Assembly: GCF_001428565.1 (NCBI RefSeq)
Contig: NZ_LMIA01000002.1
Coordinates: forward strand, 1 to 64,000
DNA length: 64,000 nt
From: Nocardioides sp. Root190
Lineage (GTDB): Bacteria > Actinomycetota > Actinomycetes > Propionibacteriales > Nocardioidaceae
Direction: 5' to 3'
Shown: positions 44,563 to 53,361 of the stretch, piece by piece
Layout: each line of letters starts with the position of its first letter
How positions within the stretch are numbered: position 1 is the stretch's first letter
Position numbers and translations under genes: made by a program
Notes under the pieces: generated by a model
Database searches by the model: none
Seen by the model: only the letters and a program-made list of their open reading frames with translations
Told to the model about the DNA's origin: nothing

Positions 44563-45516
44563 ATGGATCCTTTGCGCATTCTCACGAGCACGTGCGGCTT
44601 CTTCACTCGCCAGGAGGCCCTGGGAGCTGGCTACCAGGACAAGCAGATCACGCAGATGGTGCGTGTCGGTGTGTGGATCCGTATTCGTCGGGGCTACTAC
44701 GTCTTCGCGGACGAGTGGCAGGGGGCCGACGCGATCAGGCGCCATCGGGTGAGGTGCGCTGCCGTTCAGCGTTCGCTCGGTCCCGCCGTGGCGCTGAGTC
44801 ACGGGTCGGGCGTGGTCGACCATGAGATCGATGCGTGGGGACTCGACCTCAGCAAGGTCCACGTCACGCGCCTCGACGGTGCGCAAGGACGGGTGGAGGG
44901 TGATGTCGTCCACCACGAGGGCGTCTCGGTCGCAGAGGATGTGATGGAGACCGCGTTCGGCCGGGTGCTCGTCGCAGATCGTTGCGTCGTCGAGGCGGCG
45001 TCGCGCCACGACAACGAGACGGCGCTGTGCCTGCTGGACGCGGGGCTGCGGTCACAGCTGTTCGACGAGCAGGCGTTGATGAGGCGCCACGCGCAGATGC
45101 TCCAGTGGCCATTCATGCGCCACCTCCACCTGCCGGTCAGGATGGCGGACGGACGTTCTGGATCGGTGGGGGAGTCGCGCGGGCGTTGGTTGTTCCGTCT
45201 CCTCGGGTTCCCCGCGCCACAATTGCAGTGGGAGGTTCGCGATGCCCGTGGGAATCTGCTCGGGACATGCGACTGGGCCTGGCCCGAGCACAAGCTGCTG
45301 GGCGAGTTCGACGGCAAGGTGAAGTACGGGCGCCTCCTGCGTCCGGGGCAGTCCGCGGGAGACGCGGTCCACGACGAGAAGATCCGAGAGGACCTGTTGC
45401 GTGAGGAGACCCAGTTCGCCATGGTCCGTCTGACCTGGCGGGACTACGAGCATCCCGCTGCCCTCGGAGCCCGGCTCGACCGGTGGCTTCCGCGCACTCG
45501 CTTCTCCGCGGCCTGA
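44563..45516 (+). CDS. AbiEi-type antitoxin-like protein with PD-(D/E)XK-like C-terminus
   Basis: A 317-residue protein. The N-terminus (ILTSTCGFFTRQEALGAGY) is the winged-helix AbiEi-type domain found in type IV antitoxins; the middle follows the AbiEi C-terminal region pattern (VALSHGSGVVDHEI, HVTR). The C-terminal 110 residues carry CDWAWPEHKLLGEFDGKVKY and AMVRLTWRDY, the DUF559/Vsr-like nuclease arrangement with D...EFDGK. No AbiEii-type toxin gene is adjacent. GAGGAT (44551-44556) lies 6 nt before ATG. The gene is bracketed by two 88-bp repeats and interrupts the clpX-valS order, which suggests acquisition. Confidence 0.8.
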   Translation: MDPLRILTSTCGFFTRQEALGAGYQDKQITQMVRVGVWIRIRRGYYVFADEWQGADAIRRHRVRCAAVQRSLGPAVALSHGSGVVDHEIDAWGLDLSKVHVTRLDGAQGRVEGDVVHHEGVSVAEDVMETAFGRVLVADRCVVEAASRHDNETALCLLDAGLRSQLFDEQALMRRHAQMLQWPFMRHLHLPVRMADGRSGSVGESRGRWLFRLLGFPAPQLQWEVRDARGNLLGTCDWAWPEHKLLGEFDGKVKYGRLLRPGQSAGDAVHDEKIREDLLREETQFAMVRLTWRDYEHPAALGARLDRWLPRTRFSAA

Positions 45517-45568
45517 TGCGGGCCTGATCCCGGCACGGGGTGATGCGCGGCCGGGTGCGGTTGCTGAC

Positions 45569-45656
45569 GCTTCATCACGGGATGTAGCCGAAGGGGCGCT
45601 TCCGTGGCGGAGTTCCGCGCGGGAAGTGCGGACTCGGCTACATCCCGTGATGAAGC
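45569..45656 (+). repeat. 88-bp element with 19-bp terminal inverted repeats, copy 2
   Basis: Same orientation and length as the copy at 44352, displaced by 1,217 bp. Here the terminal repeats, gcttcatcacgggatgtag and ctacatcccgtgatgaagc, are perfectly complementary. Differences from copy 1 are confined to the first 25 bp. Confidence 0.9.
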
Positions 45657-45784
45657 CACCCGGACTCGCCTACATCCCGTGATGAAGCCACCCGGACTCG
45701 CCTACATCCCGTGATGAAGCCACCCGGACTCGGCTACATCCCGTGATGAAGCCACCCGGACTCGCCTACATCCCGTGATGAAGC
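45657..45784 (+). repeat. 32-bp tandem repeat, four copies, extending the 88-bp element
   Basis: The end of the 88-bp element is repeated as units of cacccggactcgcctacatc plus ccgtgatgaagc, ending at 45688, 45720, 45752 and 45784 (exact 32-bp period). Copies differ only by a g/c base (cgcc or cggc). The last copy stops 15 bp before the valS stop codon. No spacers exist, so it is not CRISPR. Confidence 0.92.
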
Positions 45785-45799
45785 CGTGACGCCCGAGTG

Positions 45800-48409
45800 T
45801 CAGGTCTGGTCGTCGGCGATCTCGGCGGTGACCGTGATCTCGTTGGCGTCGGCGTCGACCGTGAAGACCAGGTCGCCGGAGATCTTGCCGGCGGCGACCA
45901 GGTCGCTGGTGGCGACCTCGGCGTCGCGCACAGCCCTCTCGGGGCCGGTGACCTCGACGCGCGAGAGCGGCGTCTTCATGTTGACCTTCGCCTGCGACTT
46001 CGCGCCGCGGATCCCGCCGAGGGCGGCCGAGACGGCGTCGATGACGGTGCCGTCGGAGGCCGCCGCGGAGCCGAGCTCGGTGACGGTGGGCCAGGCGGCG
46101 AGGTGGACCGAGCCCTCCTGCCACCAGGACCAGACCTCTTCGGTGACATAGGGCAGGAACGGCGCGAGCAGACGCAGCTGCACCTGCAGGGCGCACGCGA
46201 GGGTGGCCCGGGCGGAGTCGGAGGCATCGCCGCTGTCGGCGTACGCACGCTCCTTCACCAGCTCGAGGTAGTCGTCGCAGAACTCCCAGAAGAACTTCTC
46301 GCTGACCTCGAGCGCGGTCGTGTAGTCGTAGGCCTCGAAGGCCTCGGTCGCCCTGCGGACGACGCCGGCCAGGCGCCCCAGCAGCGCCGTGTCGACGGGC
46401 TGGCTGACCAGTGCCGAGCTGAACTCGGTCGCGCCGACACTGCCGAGCACGAACTTCGACGCGTTGAGGACCTTCATGGCCAGTCGGCGCCCGACCTTCA
46501 TCTGGGTCTCGTCGAACGGCGAGTCCAGGCCGGGGCGGGCGATGGCGGCGCGCCAGCGGACCGCGTCGGCGCCGTACTTGCCGAGGATCTCGTCGGGGAC
46601 GACGACATTGCCCTTCGACTTGGACATCTTCTTGCGGTCGGGATCGACGATGAAGCCCGAGATCATCGCGTGCGACCAGGGCGCGGCGTCGTTCTCGAAG
46701 TGGGCGCGCACGACCCGCGAGAACAGCCAGGTGCGGATGATGTCGTGGGCCTGGGTGGCCAGGTCCATCGGGAAGACCCGCGACCAGAGATCCGGGTCGG
46801 ACTCCCAGCCGCCCGCGATGTGCGGGGTGAGGGAGGAGGTCGCCCAGGTGTCCATGACGTCGGGGTCGCCGATGAACCCGCCGGGCTCGCCGCGCTGGTC
46901 CTCGGTGTAGCCGGTCGGTGCCTGCGTCGAGGGGTCGATCGGGAGCTCGGCCTCGGTGGGAAGGAGCAGCCGTGCGTAGTCAGGTTCGCCCTCGGCGTCG
47001 AGGGGGTACCAGACCGGGAACGGGATGCCGAAGAAGCGCTGGCGCGAGATCAGCCAGTCGCCGTTCAGGCCGCCGACCCAGTTGTCGTACCGGTGCTTCA
47101 TGTGGGGCGGGAGCCACTCGATCTCCGCGCCGCGCGCGATCATCCGGTCGCGGACCGCGGCGTCGCGGCCGCCGTTGCGGATGTACCACTGGCGGGTGGA
47201 GACGATCTCGAGGGGCTTGTCGCCCTTCTCGTAGAAGTTCGCCATCCGCTGGGTCGGCTTGGGGTCACCGTCGAGGTCGCCGCTCTCGCGGAGCTTGGCG
47301 ACCATCGCCTCACGGGAGGAGTGGACGGTCTTGCCCATCAGGTCCTCGTACGCCGCGCTGGCGGTCTCCGAGGAGAGCCACTCGGGCGTCTCCCGGGTGA
47401 ACCGGCCGTCGCGACCGATGACCGTGCGGACGGGCAGCTGCAGCTCGCGCCACCAGGTGACGTCGGTGAGGTCACCGAAGGTGCAGCACATCGCGATGCC
47501 CGCACCCTTGTCCTTCTCGGCGGCCGGGTGGGCCAGGACCGGGATCTCGACGCCGAAGACGGGCGAGGTGACCATCTGGCCGAAGAGGTCCTGGTAGCGC
47601 TCGTCGTCGGGGTGCGCGATCAGCGCGACCGCCGACGGGATCAGCTCGGGACGGGTCGTCTCGATGAAGACCGGCGAACCGTCGGCACGGTGGAAGGACA
47701 CACGGTGGTAGGCGCCGGCGTAGTCACGCGCCTCGAGCTCGGCCTGCGCCACCGCGGTCTGGAACGTGACGTCCCAGAGCGTGGGTGCCTCCTGGAGGTA
47801 GGCCTCGCTGCGGGCGAGGTTGCGCAGGAAGGCGCGCTGGCTGACGGTCTGCGCCTTCGCGCCGATCGTCGTGTAGGTGATGTTCCAGTCGACACTGAGG
47901 CCGAGGGTGCGCCAGAGGGTCTCGAAGACCTTCTCGTCCTCCTCGACCAGCTGCTCGCACAGGGCGATGAAGTTGGGTCGGCTGATCGGGACCTGGCGCT
48001 TCGGGTCCGGCTTCTCCGGCGGGGTGAAGTCCGGGTCGAAGGGCAGCGACGGGTCGCAACGGACGCCGAAGTAGTTCTGCACGCGTCGCTCGGTGGGCAG
48101 GCCGTTGTCGTCCCAGCCCATCGGGTAGAAGACGGACTTGCCCTGCATCCGCTGGAAGCGGGCGATCAGGTCGGTGTGGGTGTAGGAGAAGACGTGCCCG
48201 ACGTGCAGGCTCCCGCTCACGGTCGGCGGCGGGGTGTCGATCGCGTAGACGTTCTCGCGCGGCTGCGTCCGGTCGAAGCCGAACGTGTTGTCCGCCTTCC
48301 ACTGCGTGGACCACTTCTCCTCGAGCCCCTCGAGGGCCGGCTTGTCCGGTACGACCAGTGCGCGAGTCGGTGCGCTGGTCTGGTCCGGGGTCTGCTGGCT
48401 GTCGCTCAT
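45800..48409 (-). CDS. valS: Valine--tRNA ligase
   Basis: An 869-residue class I synthetase. The HIGH-type motif is [12 protein letters not shown], the KMSKS motif is KKMSKSKGN, and the editing domain and C-terminal anticodon-binding helical domain follow the normal order. ATG 48409 is preferred; TAGGAT (48423-48418) lies 8 nt upstream. The gene is divergent from the SpoIID-like gene with a 59-bp gap and terminates against the tandem repeats. No T-box leader is visible. Confidence 0.97.
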   Translation of the reverse strand: MSDSQQTPDQTSAPTRALVVPDKPALEGLEEKWSTQWKADNTFGFDRTQPRENVYAIDTPPPTVSGSLHVGHVFSYTHTDLIARFQRMQGKSVFYPMGWDDNGLPTERRVQNYFGVRCDPSLPFDPDFTPPEKPDPKRQVPISRPNFIALCEQLVEEDEKVFETLWRTLGLSVDWNITYTTIGAKAQTVSQRAFLRNLARSEAYLQEAPTLWDVTFQTAVAQAELEARDYAGAYHRVSFHRADGSPVFIETTRPELIPSAVALIAHPDDERYQDLFGQMVTSPVFGVEIPVLAHPAAEKDKGAGIAMCCTFGDLTDVTWWRELQLPVRTVIGRDGRFTRETPEWLSSETASAAYEDLMGKTVHSSREAMVAKLRESGDLDGDPKPTQRMANFYEKGDKPLEIVSTRQWYIRNGGRDAAVRDRMIARGAEIEWLPPHMKHRYDNWVGGLNGDWLISRQRFFGIPFPVWYPLDAEGEPDYARLLLPTEAELPIDPSTQAPTGYTEDQRGEPGGFIGDPDVMDTWATSSLTPHIAGGWESDPDLWSRVFPMDLATQAHDIIRTWLFSRVVRAHFENDAAPWSHAMISGFIVDPDRKKMSKSKGNVVVPDEILGKYGADAVRWRAAIARPGLDSPFDETQMKVGRRLAMKVLNASKFVLGSVGATEFSSALVSQPVDTALLGRLAGVVRRATEAFEAYDYTTALEVSEKFFWEFCDDYLELVKERAYADSGDASDSARATLACALQVQLRLLAPFLPYVTEEVWSWWQEGSVHLAAWPTVTELGSAAASDGTVIDAVSAALGGIRGAKSQAKVNMKTPLSRVEVTGPERAVRDAEVATSDLVAAGKISGDLVFTVDADANEITVTAEIADDQT

Positions 48410-48468
48410 GGTCCTGAATCCTAGTTCGCACGGCCCCCGGGCCTTTAACCGCGGGCTATTCTCCAACG

Positions 48469-49653
48469 ATGCGCTCGTCGGTCCGTACCGCCCTGGTCGC
48501 ACCCCTCGCTGCCCTCGTGGCGGTCCTCGTGGCTGCTCTCGGAGGACTCCTGGTCGTCCCGCCGGCCCCGGCGGCCGGCCCGCAGGTCGCGGCTGCTGCC
48601 GCGCCGACGTCGTACTCCCTGCAGGGGGCGGGCTACGGCCACGGTGTCGGGATGTCCCAGTACGGCGCCCAGGGAGCTGCCGGCAAGGGCCGGAGCCACC
48701 GGCAGATCCTCGACTTCTACTACCCGGGGACGGCTGTCGGTACGGCGAACGGCAGCGTCCGGGTGCTGATCACTGCCGAGACCCGGACCGCCCTGGTGAT
48801 CTCGCCGCGCCCCGGTCTCTCGGTGCGCTCGGTGGATGCCGGTACGTCCTGGCCGCTGAGCCGGACCGGCGCGAAGCTGTGGCGGATCACGCCGTCGGCC
48901 GACAACTCCATCAGTCGGGTCTGGGTCTACACGACGAGCTGGCAGCTGGTGCGCAACATCCCGGGGGAGGCGGAGTTCGTGTCCACCTCGCTGCGCCTGC
49001 ACCTGCCGACGGGATCGCTCGTCTACCGCGGCAACCTCCGATCGGCCGTCTCCGAGGACGGTCGTGACGTCGTCAACGTCGTCGCTCTCGACGTCTACCT
49101 GCGTGGCGTCGTACCCATCGAGATGCCTGCCCTGTGGCGGCCCGCAGCCCTGCGGGCGCAGGCGGTCGCGGCACGGACCTATGCGGTGCACGAGCGGGAC
49201 ACGACCGATCGCGGGCACTTCGACGTCTACGACACGACCCGCTCGCAGGTCTACCGCGGAGCCGGGGTGGAGGCGAGGACCACCAACGACGCGATCCTGG
49301 CCACCCGCGGCGAGATCCGCACGCACGAGGGCGAGGCCGCCTTCACCCAGTTCTCCTCCAGCAACGGCGGCTGGACCGTTGCCGGTTCGCGGCCCTACCT
49401 GCGGGCCCGCGCCGACTCCTACGACCCGGTGCGCACGTGGACCGACACCGTCACCGCCGCCGAGATCCGTGCCGCGTGGCCCAAGGTCGGCGCCGTTCGC
49501 GCGGTGCAGGTGCGCCAACGGGACGGCAACGGGGCCCACGGCGGGCGGGCCACGGTCGTGCGGATCGCTGGTACGACGACCACCATCGACGTCACCGGAA
49601 GCGCCTTCCGCTCGGCCCTCGGCCTGCGCTCCACCCTTTTCCGTTTCAACTGA
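48469..49653 (+). CDS. SpoIID/LytB domain secreted protein
   Basis: A 394-residue exported protein. A signal peptide (1-36, ending PAPAAGP) is followed by the SpoIID-type motif [17 protein letters not shown] near residue 54 and a SpoIID/LytB domain (about 190-320, with [11 protein letters not shown] and [10 protein letters not shown]). SpoIID is a lytic transglycosylase; the second part (SSSNGGWTV) is also typical, so a peptidoglycan role is inferred. TATTCT (48457-48462) ends 6 nt before the ATG, suggesting a leaderless mRNA. Confidence 0.9.
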   Translation: MRSSVRTALVAPLAALVAVLVAALGGLLVVPPAPAAGPQVAAAAAPTSYSLQGAGYGHGVGMSQYGAQGAAGKGRSHRQILDFYYPGTAVGTANGSVRVLITAETRTALVISPRPGLSVRSVDAGTSWPLSRTGAKLWRITPSADNSISRVWVYTTSWQLVRNIPGEAEFVSTSLRLHLPTGSLVYRGNLRSAVSEDGRDVVNVVALDVYLRGVVPIEMPALWRPAALRAQAVAARTYAVHERDTTDRGHFDVYDTTRSQVYRGAGVEARTTNDAILATRGEIRTHEGEAAFTQFSSSNGGWTVAGSRPYLRARADSYDPVRTWTDTVTAAEIRAAWPKVGAVRAVQVRQRDGNGAHGGRATVVRIAGTTTTIDVTGSAFRSALGLRSTLFRFN

Positions 49654-49701
49654 AATCGTCATCGATGTAACGGACCATGAGGTCCATGACAGGTATCGGT
49701 T

Positions 49702-50898
49702 ATGCGTGAGAAGTTGCTGACCCTGCTGGGCGGGGCACCCTTGGTCGTCGTCGGTCTCGTGGCAGCGTCGGTGACGCCTGCTGATGCGGCCGCCCCGGCC
49801 ACCTGTCGTGGTCTGACCGCCACGATCGTGGGCACCTCGGGCGCCGACGACCTGACCGGAACCCTCGGTCCGGACGTCGTGGCGCTGGGGGCGGGCAACG
49901 ACCGATTCCAGGGTCGGGCCGGCAACGACGTCATCTGCGGTGAGGGGGGCCGCGACACCATCACGGGTGGCTACGGCAACGACACGATCAACGGCGGCAG
50001 TGGCGACGACCGGATCGCCGGCGGCCCGGACAACGACTACCTCCTCGGCAGCACGGGCGCCGACGCCATGTCGGGCGAGGACGGCGACGATCGTTTCAAC
50101 GGCGGCCGTGACAAGGACGTCGTGAGCTACCGCAGTGCGCTGCACCCGATCACGGTCGACGGTGCTGCGGGTGTCATCGACGGACAGGGGCACGACGTCT
50201 ATGTCCAGGTCGAGACCGTGCAGGGCACGGCCGACGCGGACGTCATGACTGGCGGCCCCGGCCCGGATCACTTCGTGGGCGTCGCCGGCGCCGACACCAT
50301 CACGGGCAATGGCGGCAACGACACCCTCGAGTCCGACGGCGGGACGGCCGACGGCGGCGACGGTGCGGACCTGCTGGTCGTGAAGCGCGGCATCGCGCGC
50401 GGCGGGGCCGGGACCGACGTGCTCCAGCTCTCGACCGACGCCCGTGCGTACGGCGGAGCGGACAACGACTTCTTCCGTCTGGGCGCCGGCAAGACCACTG
50501 CCTTCGGTGAGGCCGGGGACGACACGTTCACCGTGCGCACCCGTCACGCCCGTCCCTATGCCAGTGGTGGCGCGGGCGACGACCAGGTGAGCTTCCACGG
50601 CTTCGATCGCCGGGCCCGGATCAACCTGGGCCGCGGCGAGGCGCGCTGGGACCGGGTCGGGCTGATCGAGCTCCGATCGATCAACCTCGCCTATGGCTCG
50701 AGCTACAACGACATCATCTACGGGTCCCGCTTCAACGACCTGCTCAACGGTGGCGCCGGCCGCGACCAGCTCTACGGGCTGGCCGGGACCGACATCCTCG
50801 ACGGTGGCACCGGACGTGACTACGCCAACGGCGGCAGCGGCGCCGACATCTGCGGGGCCGAGGTCCGGCGCGGTTGCGAGATCGGCGGCAGGCGCTGA
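49702..50898 (+). CDS. Secreted calcium-binding protein with RTX-type repeats
   Basis: A 398-residue exported protein: signal peptide (1-30), a cysteine pair early (TCRGL, VICGEG), then RTX nonapeptides of the form GGxGxDxLx, for example GGYGNDTINGGSGDDRIAGG, ADTITGNGGNDTLESDGG and NGGAGRDQLYGLAGTDILDG. They form calcium-stabilised beta-rolls. The C-terminus ends in CGAEVRRGCEIGGRR, with another cysteine pair. No catalytic domain is seen. It follows the SpoIID-like gene by 48 bp on the same strand. Confidence 0.9.
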   Translation: MREKLLTLLGGAPLVVVGLVAASVTPADAAAPATCRGLTATIVGTSGADDLTGTLGPDVVALGAGNDRFQGRAGNDVICGEGGRDTITGGYGNDTINGGSGDDRIAGGPDNDYLLGSTGADAMSGEDGDDRFNGGRDKDVVSYRSALHPITVDGAAGVIDGQGHDVYVQVETVQGTADADVMTGGPGPDHFVGVAGADTITGNGGNDTLESDGGTADGGDGADLLVVKRGIARGGAGTDVLQLSTDARAYGGADNDFFRLGAGKTTAFGEAGDDTFTVRTRHARPYASGGAGDDQVSFHGFDRRARINLGRGEARWDRVGLIELRSINLAYGSSYNDIIYGSRFNDLLNGGAGRDQLYGLAGTDILDGGTGRDYANGGSGADICGAEVRRGCEIGGRR

Positions 50899-50899
50899 G

Positions 50900-50940
50900 T
50901 CAGGGGACTGGCTCAGGGGGACTGGCTCAGGGGGACTGGG
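50900..50940 (-). repeat. 14-bp tandem repeat at the BenE stop codon
   Basis: tcagggggactggc occurs at 50913-50926 and again at 50927-50940 (last base changed), after a 13-bp version at 50900-50912. Each carries a tca that reads TGA on the minus strand; the operative stop is 50927-50929. Confidence 0.9.
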
Positions 50941-52093
50941 CCGCCGCGGGACGGTGCAGGACCGCCCGGCAGACCAGCCCCACGACCAGTGCCCAGAACG
51001 CGGCACCGATGCCGAGCACGGTGACGCCGGAGGCGGCCACGACGAGCGTGGCGGCGGCTGCCTCGCGCTCCACCGGATCGGCCAGGGCTTCAGCCAGTGA
51101 CGCACCCAGGGTGCCGAGCAGGGCGAGGCCGGCGGCCGCCTGCATCAGGCCGTCCTCGGCGGCAGCCACCATGGCTGCCAGTGCGGAGCTGGCCACCGCC
51201 AGTACCAGGTAGGTGATCGAGGCGGAGACCGCTGCGATCCACCGCCGTGAGCGGTCAGGGCCCGCGGCCGGACCGGCCGCCAGGGCCGCGCTGATCGCGG
51301 CCAGGTTGATCGCGTGCCCGCCTGCGGGGGCCCCGACGATCGTGCCGATGCCGGTCACGGCGAGGGATTCGCGCCACGGCACCTGGTAGCCGAAGCTGCG
51401 GGTCACCGCGACGCCCGGCACGTTCTGCGAGGCCATCGTGACGACGTACAGGGGAAGGGCCACGCCCACCAGGGCCGAGACCGTCCAGTGGGGGGTCGTC
51501 CAGGTCAGGCTCGGCGCGAGGGCACCGGTGTCGACGTGCGCCGTGGCAAGGACCGTCCCGAGCGCCACGGCGAGGGCGGCGGGCACCGCCCACCGTGGAG
51601 CCAGGCGGAGCAGCACCAGCCAGGTCACGATGACCGGTGCGATCACCAGGGGCGCGTCGACCAGTGCCGTGACCGGCGCCAGGCACAACGGGAGCAGCAC
51701 GCCGGCGAGCATCGCGCGCGCCAGGCTCTGCGGGATGGCCGCCACGAGGTCGCCGAGCCGGGGAACGAGGGCGGTCAGCACGATCAGCACGCCCGTGACG
51801 ATGAACGCGCCGACGGCGGCACTCCACCCACCGGCGACGCCGGCGGTCGATGCGAGCAGGGCGGCGCCCGGTGTCGACCACGCCAGGATCAGGGGAGTCC
51901 GGTGCCGCACGGAGAGCCAGAGCATGCCGAGGGCCTGGGTCACCAGGAGGACCAGCAGCCCGGAGGCCGCCTGGCTGGGGGACGCACCGACAGCGGTCAG
52001 CCCCGCGAGGACGACGACGAACGAGCTGCTGAAGCCGACCACCGCCGTGACGACACCAGCCATCACCGGACCGTGGGAACTCTCTTCTGACAC
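50927..52093 (-). CDS. BenE family (benzoate/H+ symporter-like) transporter
   Basis: A 388-residue membrane protein with about 12 helices, alanine- and glycine-rich, of the BenE family. The conserved segments are HRTPLILAWSTPGAALL and GAPAGGHAINLAAISAAL. Family members are annotated as benzoate importers but few are tested. GTG 52093 has GGGAGGCGAG upstream, a good ribosome-binding site; an extended frame would run into the iteron array. It converges on the RTX gene, with a 28-bp gap. Confidence 0.88.
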   Translation of the reverse strand: MSEESSHGPVMAGVVTAVVGFSSSFVVVLAGLTAVGASPSQAASGLLVLLVTQALGMLWLSVRHRTPLILAWSTPGAALLASTAGVAGGWSAAVGAFIVTGVLIVLTALVPRLGDLVAAIPQSLARAMLAGVLLPLCLAPVTALVDAPLVIAPVIVTWLVLLRLAPRWAVPAALAVALGTVLATAHVDTGALAPSLTWTTPHWTVSALVGVALPLYVVTMASQNVPGVAVTRSFGYQVPWRESLAVTGIGTIVGAPAGGHAINLAAISAALAAGPAAGPDRSRRWIAAVSASITYLVLAVASSALAAMVAAAEDGLMQAAAGLALLGTLGASLAEALADPVEREAAAATLVVAASGVTVLGIGAAFWALVVGLVCRAVLHRPAAAQSP

Positions 52094-52116
52094 CTCGCCT
52101 CCCTTCCGCGCGTCAC

Positions 52117-52315
52117 GAAGTGTGGCAGTTCCTCCGCCGAAGTGCGTAGGTTGCTCCGCCGAAGTGCGCCGTTTTCTCCTGCGAAGTGCGGGCCTTTCTC
52201 CGCCGAGGTGCGTCCTTCGTCGTACCGCTCGAGCAAGACGGCGTACGTCGACGGAGCAACCCGCGCATCTGGATGGAGAAAACCCCGCACTTCGGCGGAG
52301 AGAACCGCGCACTTC
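52117..52315. repeat. 22-bp iteron-like array arranged as an inverted pair
   Basis: gaagtgcg cores occur every 22 bp at 52117, 52139, 52161, 52183 and 52205 (the first and last degenerate), usually preceded by tccgcc. On the other side of a centre near 52226, inverse cores cgcacttc occur at 52286 and 52308, with degenerate ones at 52264 and 52242, again at 22-bp steps. The whole forms a large imperfect palindrome. It fills the 240-bp gap between BenE and the DUF4873 gene. Confidence 0.85.
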
Positions 52316-52333
52316 GTAGGGGCTGGGGGAGTG

Positions 52334-52615
52334 TCAGAAGGGAGGAGTGCCCGTTCCGGCGACCCGGAAGCGGCCCCACGGATCCTTGTCGGAGAGCCGG
52401 GCAGCGGCCTCGCCGTGCTCGGTGCGCACGGTGACCGTCGCTCCGCTGCGGACGGCGGCGAGGGCGCCGCTGTCGCTCACCCGGCCGTACCAGTGGAAGT
52501 GTCCGTCGAGCGGGGAGAAGGCGCCTCGCAGGGTCACGGCGACCTCGTGCTCCGCGTCGGGCGTGCGGACGATCGCCGGGCCGTCGTACGCCTCGCGGGG
52601 GTCGTGGCGACTCAC
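52334..52615 (-). CDS. DUF4873 domain protein
   Basis: A 93-residue protein consisting of a single DUF4873-like domain: YDGPAIVRTPDAEHEVAV then LRGAFSPLDGHFHWYGRV and a C-terminal WGRFRVAGTG. The family is often attached to flavin monooxygenases and has no assigned role. GTG 52615 overlaps the TetR stop by 4 bases (GTGA), so it is cotranscribed with the regulator. Its stop is 18 bp from the iteron array. Confidence 0.8.
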   Translation of the reverse strand: MSRHDPREAYDGPAIVRTPDAEHEVAVTLRGAFSPLDGHFHWYGRVSDSGALAAVRSGATVTVRTEHGEAAARLSDKDPWGRFRVAGTGTPPF

Positions 52616-53301
52616 CCGTCGGTGCCCTTGCGCAGCGGACGGACGGTGGCGTCCCCGGCCATCGGGTCCAGGGCCGTGAGCTGGACGCCGTGCTCGGCGG
52701 CCGCGCCCGAGAGGGCGTGCCAGATGAAGTCGCCGAGGTAGCCCGCGGCCGCGGCGCGCGACATCGTGCGCCGCTCCAGCCACCACTGGCCGACCGAGCT
52801 GCCCAGCCCGACGACCGCGTGCGCCCACGGCTCGGCGGCCCCGGCGTCGCCGCCGAGCTGGCGCAGGGCGTCACCGAGGAGGCGGGCCAGCTTGGCCGCG
52901 ATCTGGTCCTTGCCCGCGGCAAGCGGGTCACCGCCGGCGTGCTGACGGGTCAGCAGCAGGAAGGCCTGGGGGTGCTCGGCGATCGTGTCGAGGTACGCCG
53001 CAACTCCTGCGGTCACCCGGTCCCGGGTGGGTGCCGGGAGCAGGACCGCCGTGATCACCCGGTCGAGGACCAGGGCCGTTCCCCAGGCCCCGACCGCGGC
53101 GTGCAACTCGGCCTTGTCGGCGAAGTAGCGGTAGAGCACCGGCTTGCTCACGCCGGCCTCGGTGGCGATGTCGGACACCGACACATCAGGTCCTAGCGAG
53201 TCGATCGCACGCACCGCTGCCCGGACGAACTCCTCCTTGCGCTGGGCCCGGTGGTCGTCCCAGCGGGTCGCGCGGCCGTCGGCCTTGACGTTCGATGCCA
53301 T
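52612..53301 (-). CDS. TetR/AcrR family transcriptional regulator
   Basis: A 229-residue TetR protein with helix-turn-helix VSVSDIATEAGVSKPVLYRYF and a helical ligand-binding domain with TRQHAGG and GQWWLERRTMSR, the long-chain-ligand-like type. It diverges from the AurF-like gene across 60 bp holding a 25-bp dyad (53319-53343) and is probably the repressor of both directions. TACTCT (53314-53309) ends 7 nt before ATG 53301. Confidence 0.92.
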   Translation of the reverse strand: MASNVKADGRATRWDDHRAQRKEEFVRAAVRAIDSLGPDVSVSDIATEAGVSKPVLYRYFADKAELHAAVGAWGTALVLDRVITAVLLPAPTRDRVTAGVAAYLDTIAEHPQAFLLLTRQHAGGDPLAAGKDQIAAKLARLLGDALRQLGGDAGAAEPWAHAVVGLGSSVGQWWLERRTMSRAAAAGYLGDFIWHALSGAAAEHGVQLTALDPMAGDATVRPLRKGTDG

Positions 53302-53318
53302 GGACAGCAGAGTACCGT

Positions 53319-53343
53319 TAGATGTTACTGACAGTCATATCTA
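53319..53343. promoter_or_regulatory. 25-bp palindrome between TetR and AurF-like genes
   Basis: TAGATGTTACTGACAGTCAT continues to ATCTA. Arms TAGAT/ATCTA and ACTG/CAGT are symmetric about 53331, with two mismatched pairs of twelve. It overlaps the region where divergent promoters must lie. A TetR operator is the likely meaning. Confidence 0.7.
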
Positions 53344-53361
53344 GTTTCAGGAAGGTCCTCG

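Noticed and set aside
45656..45784. Possible CRISPR array from regular 32-bp repeats
   Set aside because: The units are contiguous with no variable spacers, and no cas genes are present.
48410..48468. T-box or other riboswitch before valS
   Set aside because: Only 59 bp separate valS and the divergent gene, too short for a T-box, and no specifier or antiterminator structure is visible.
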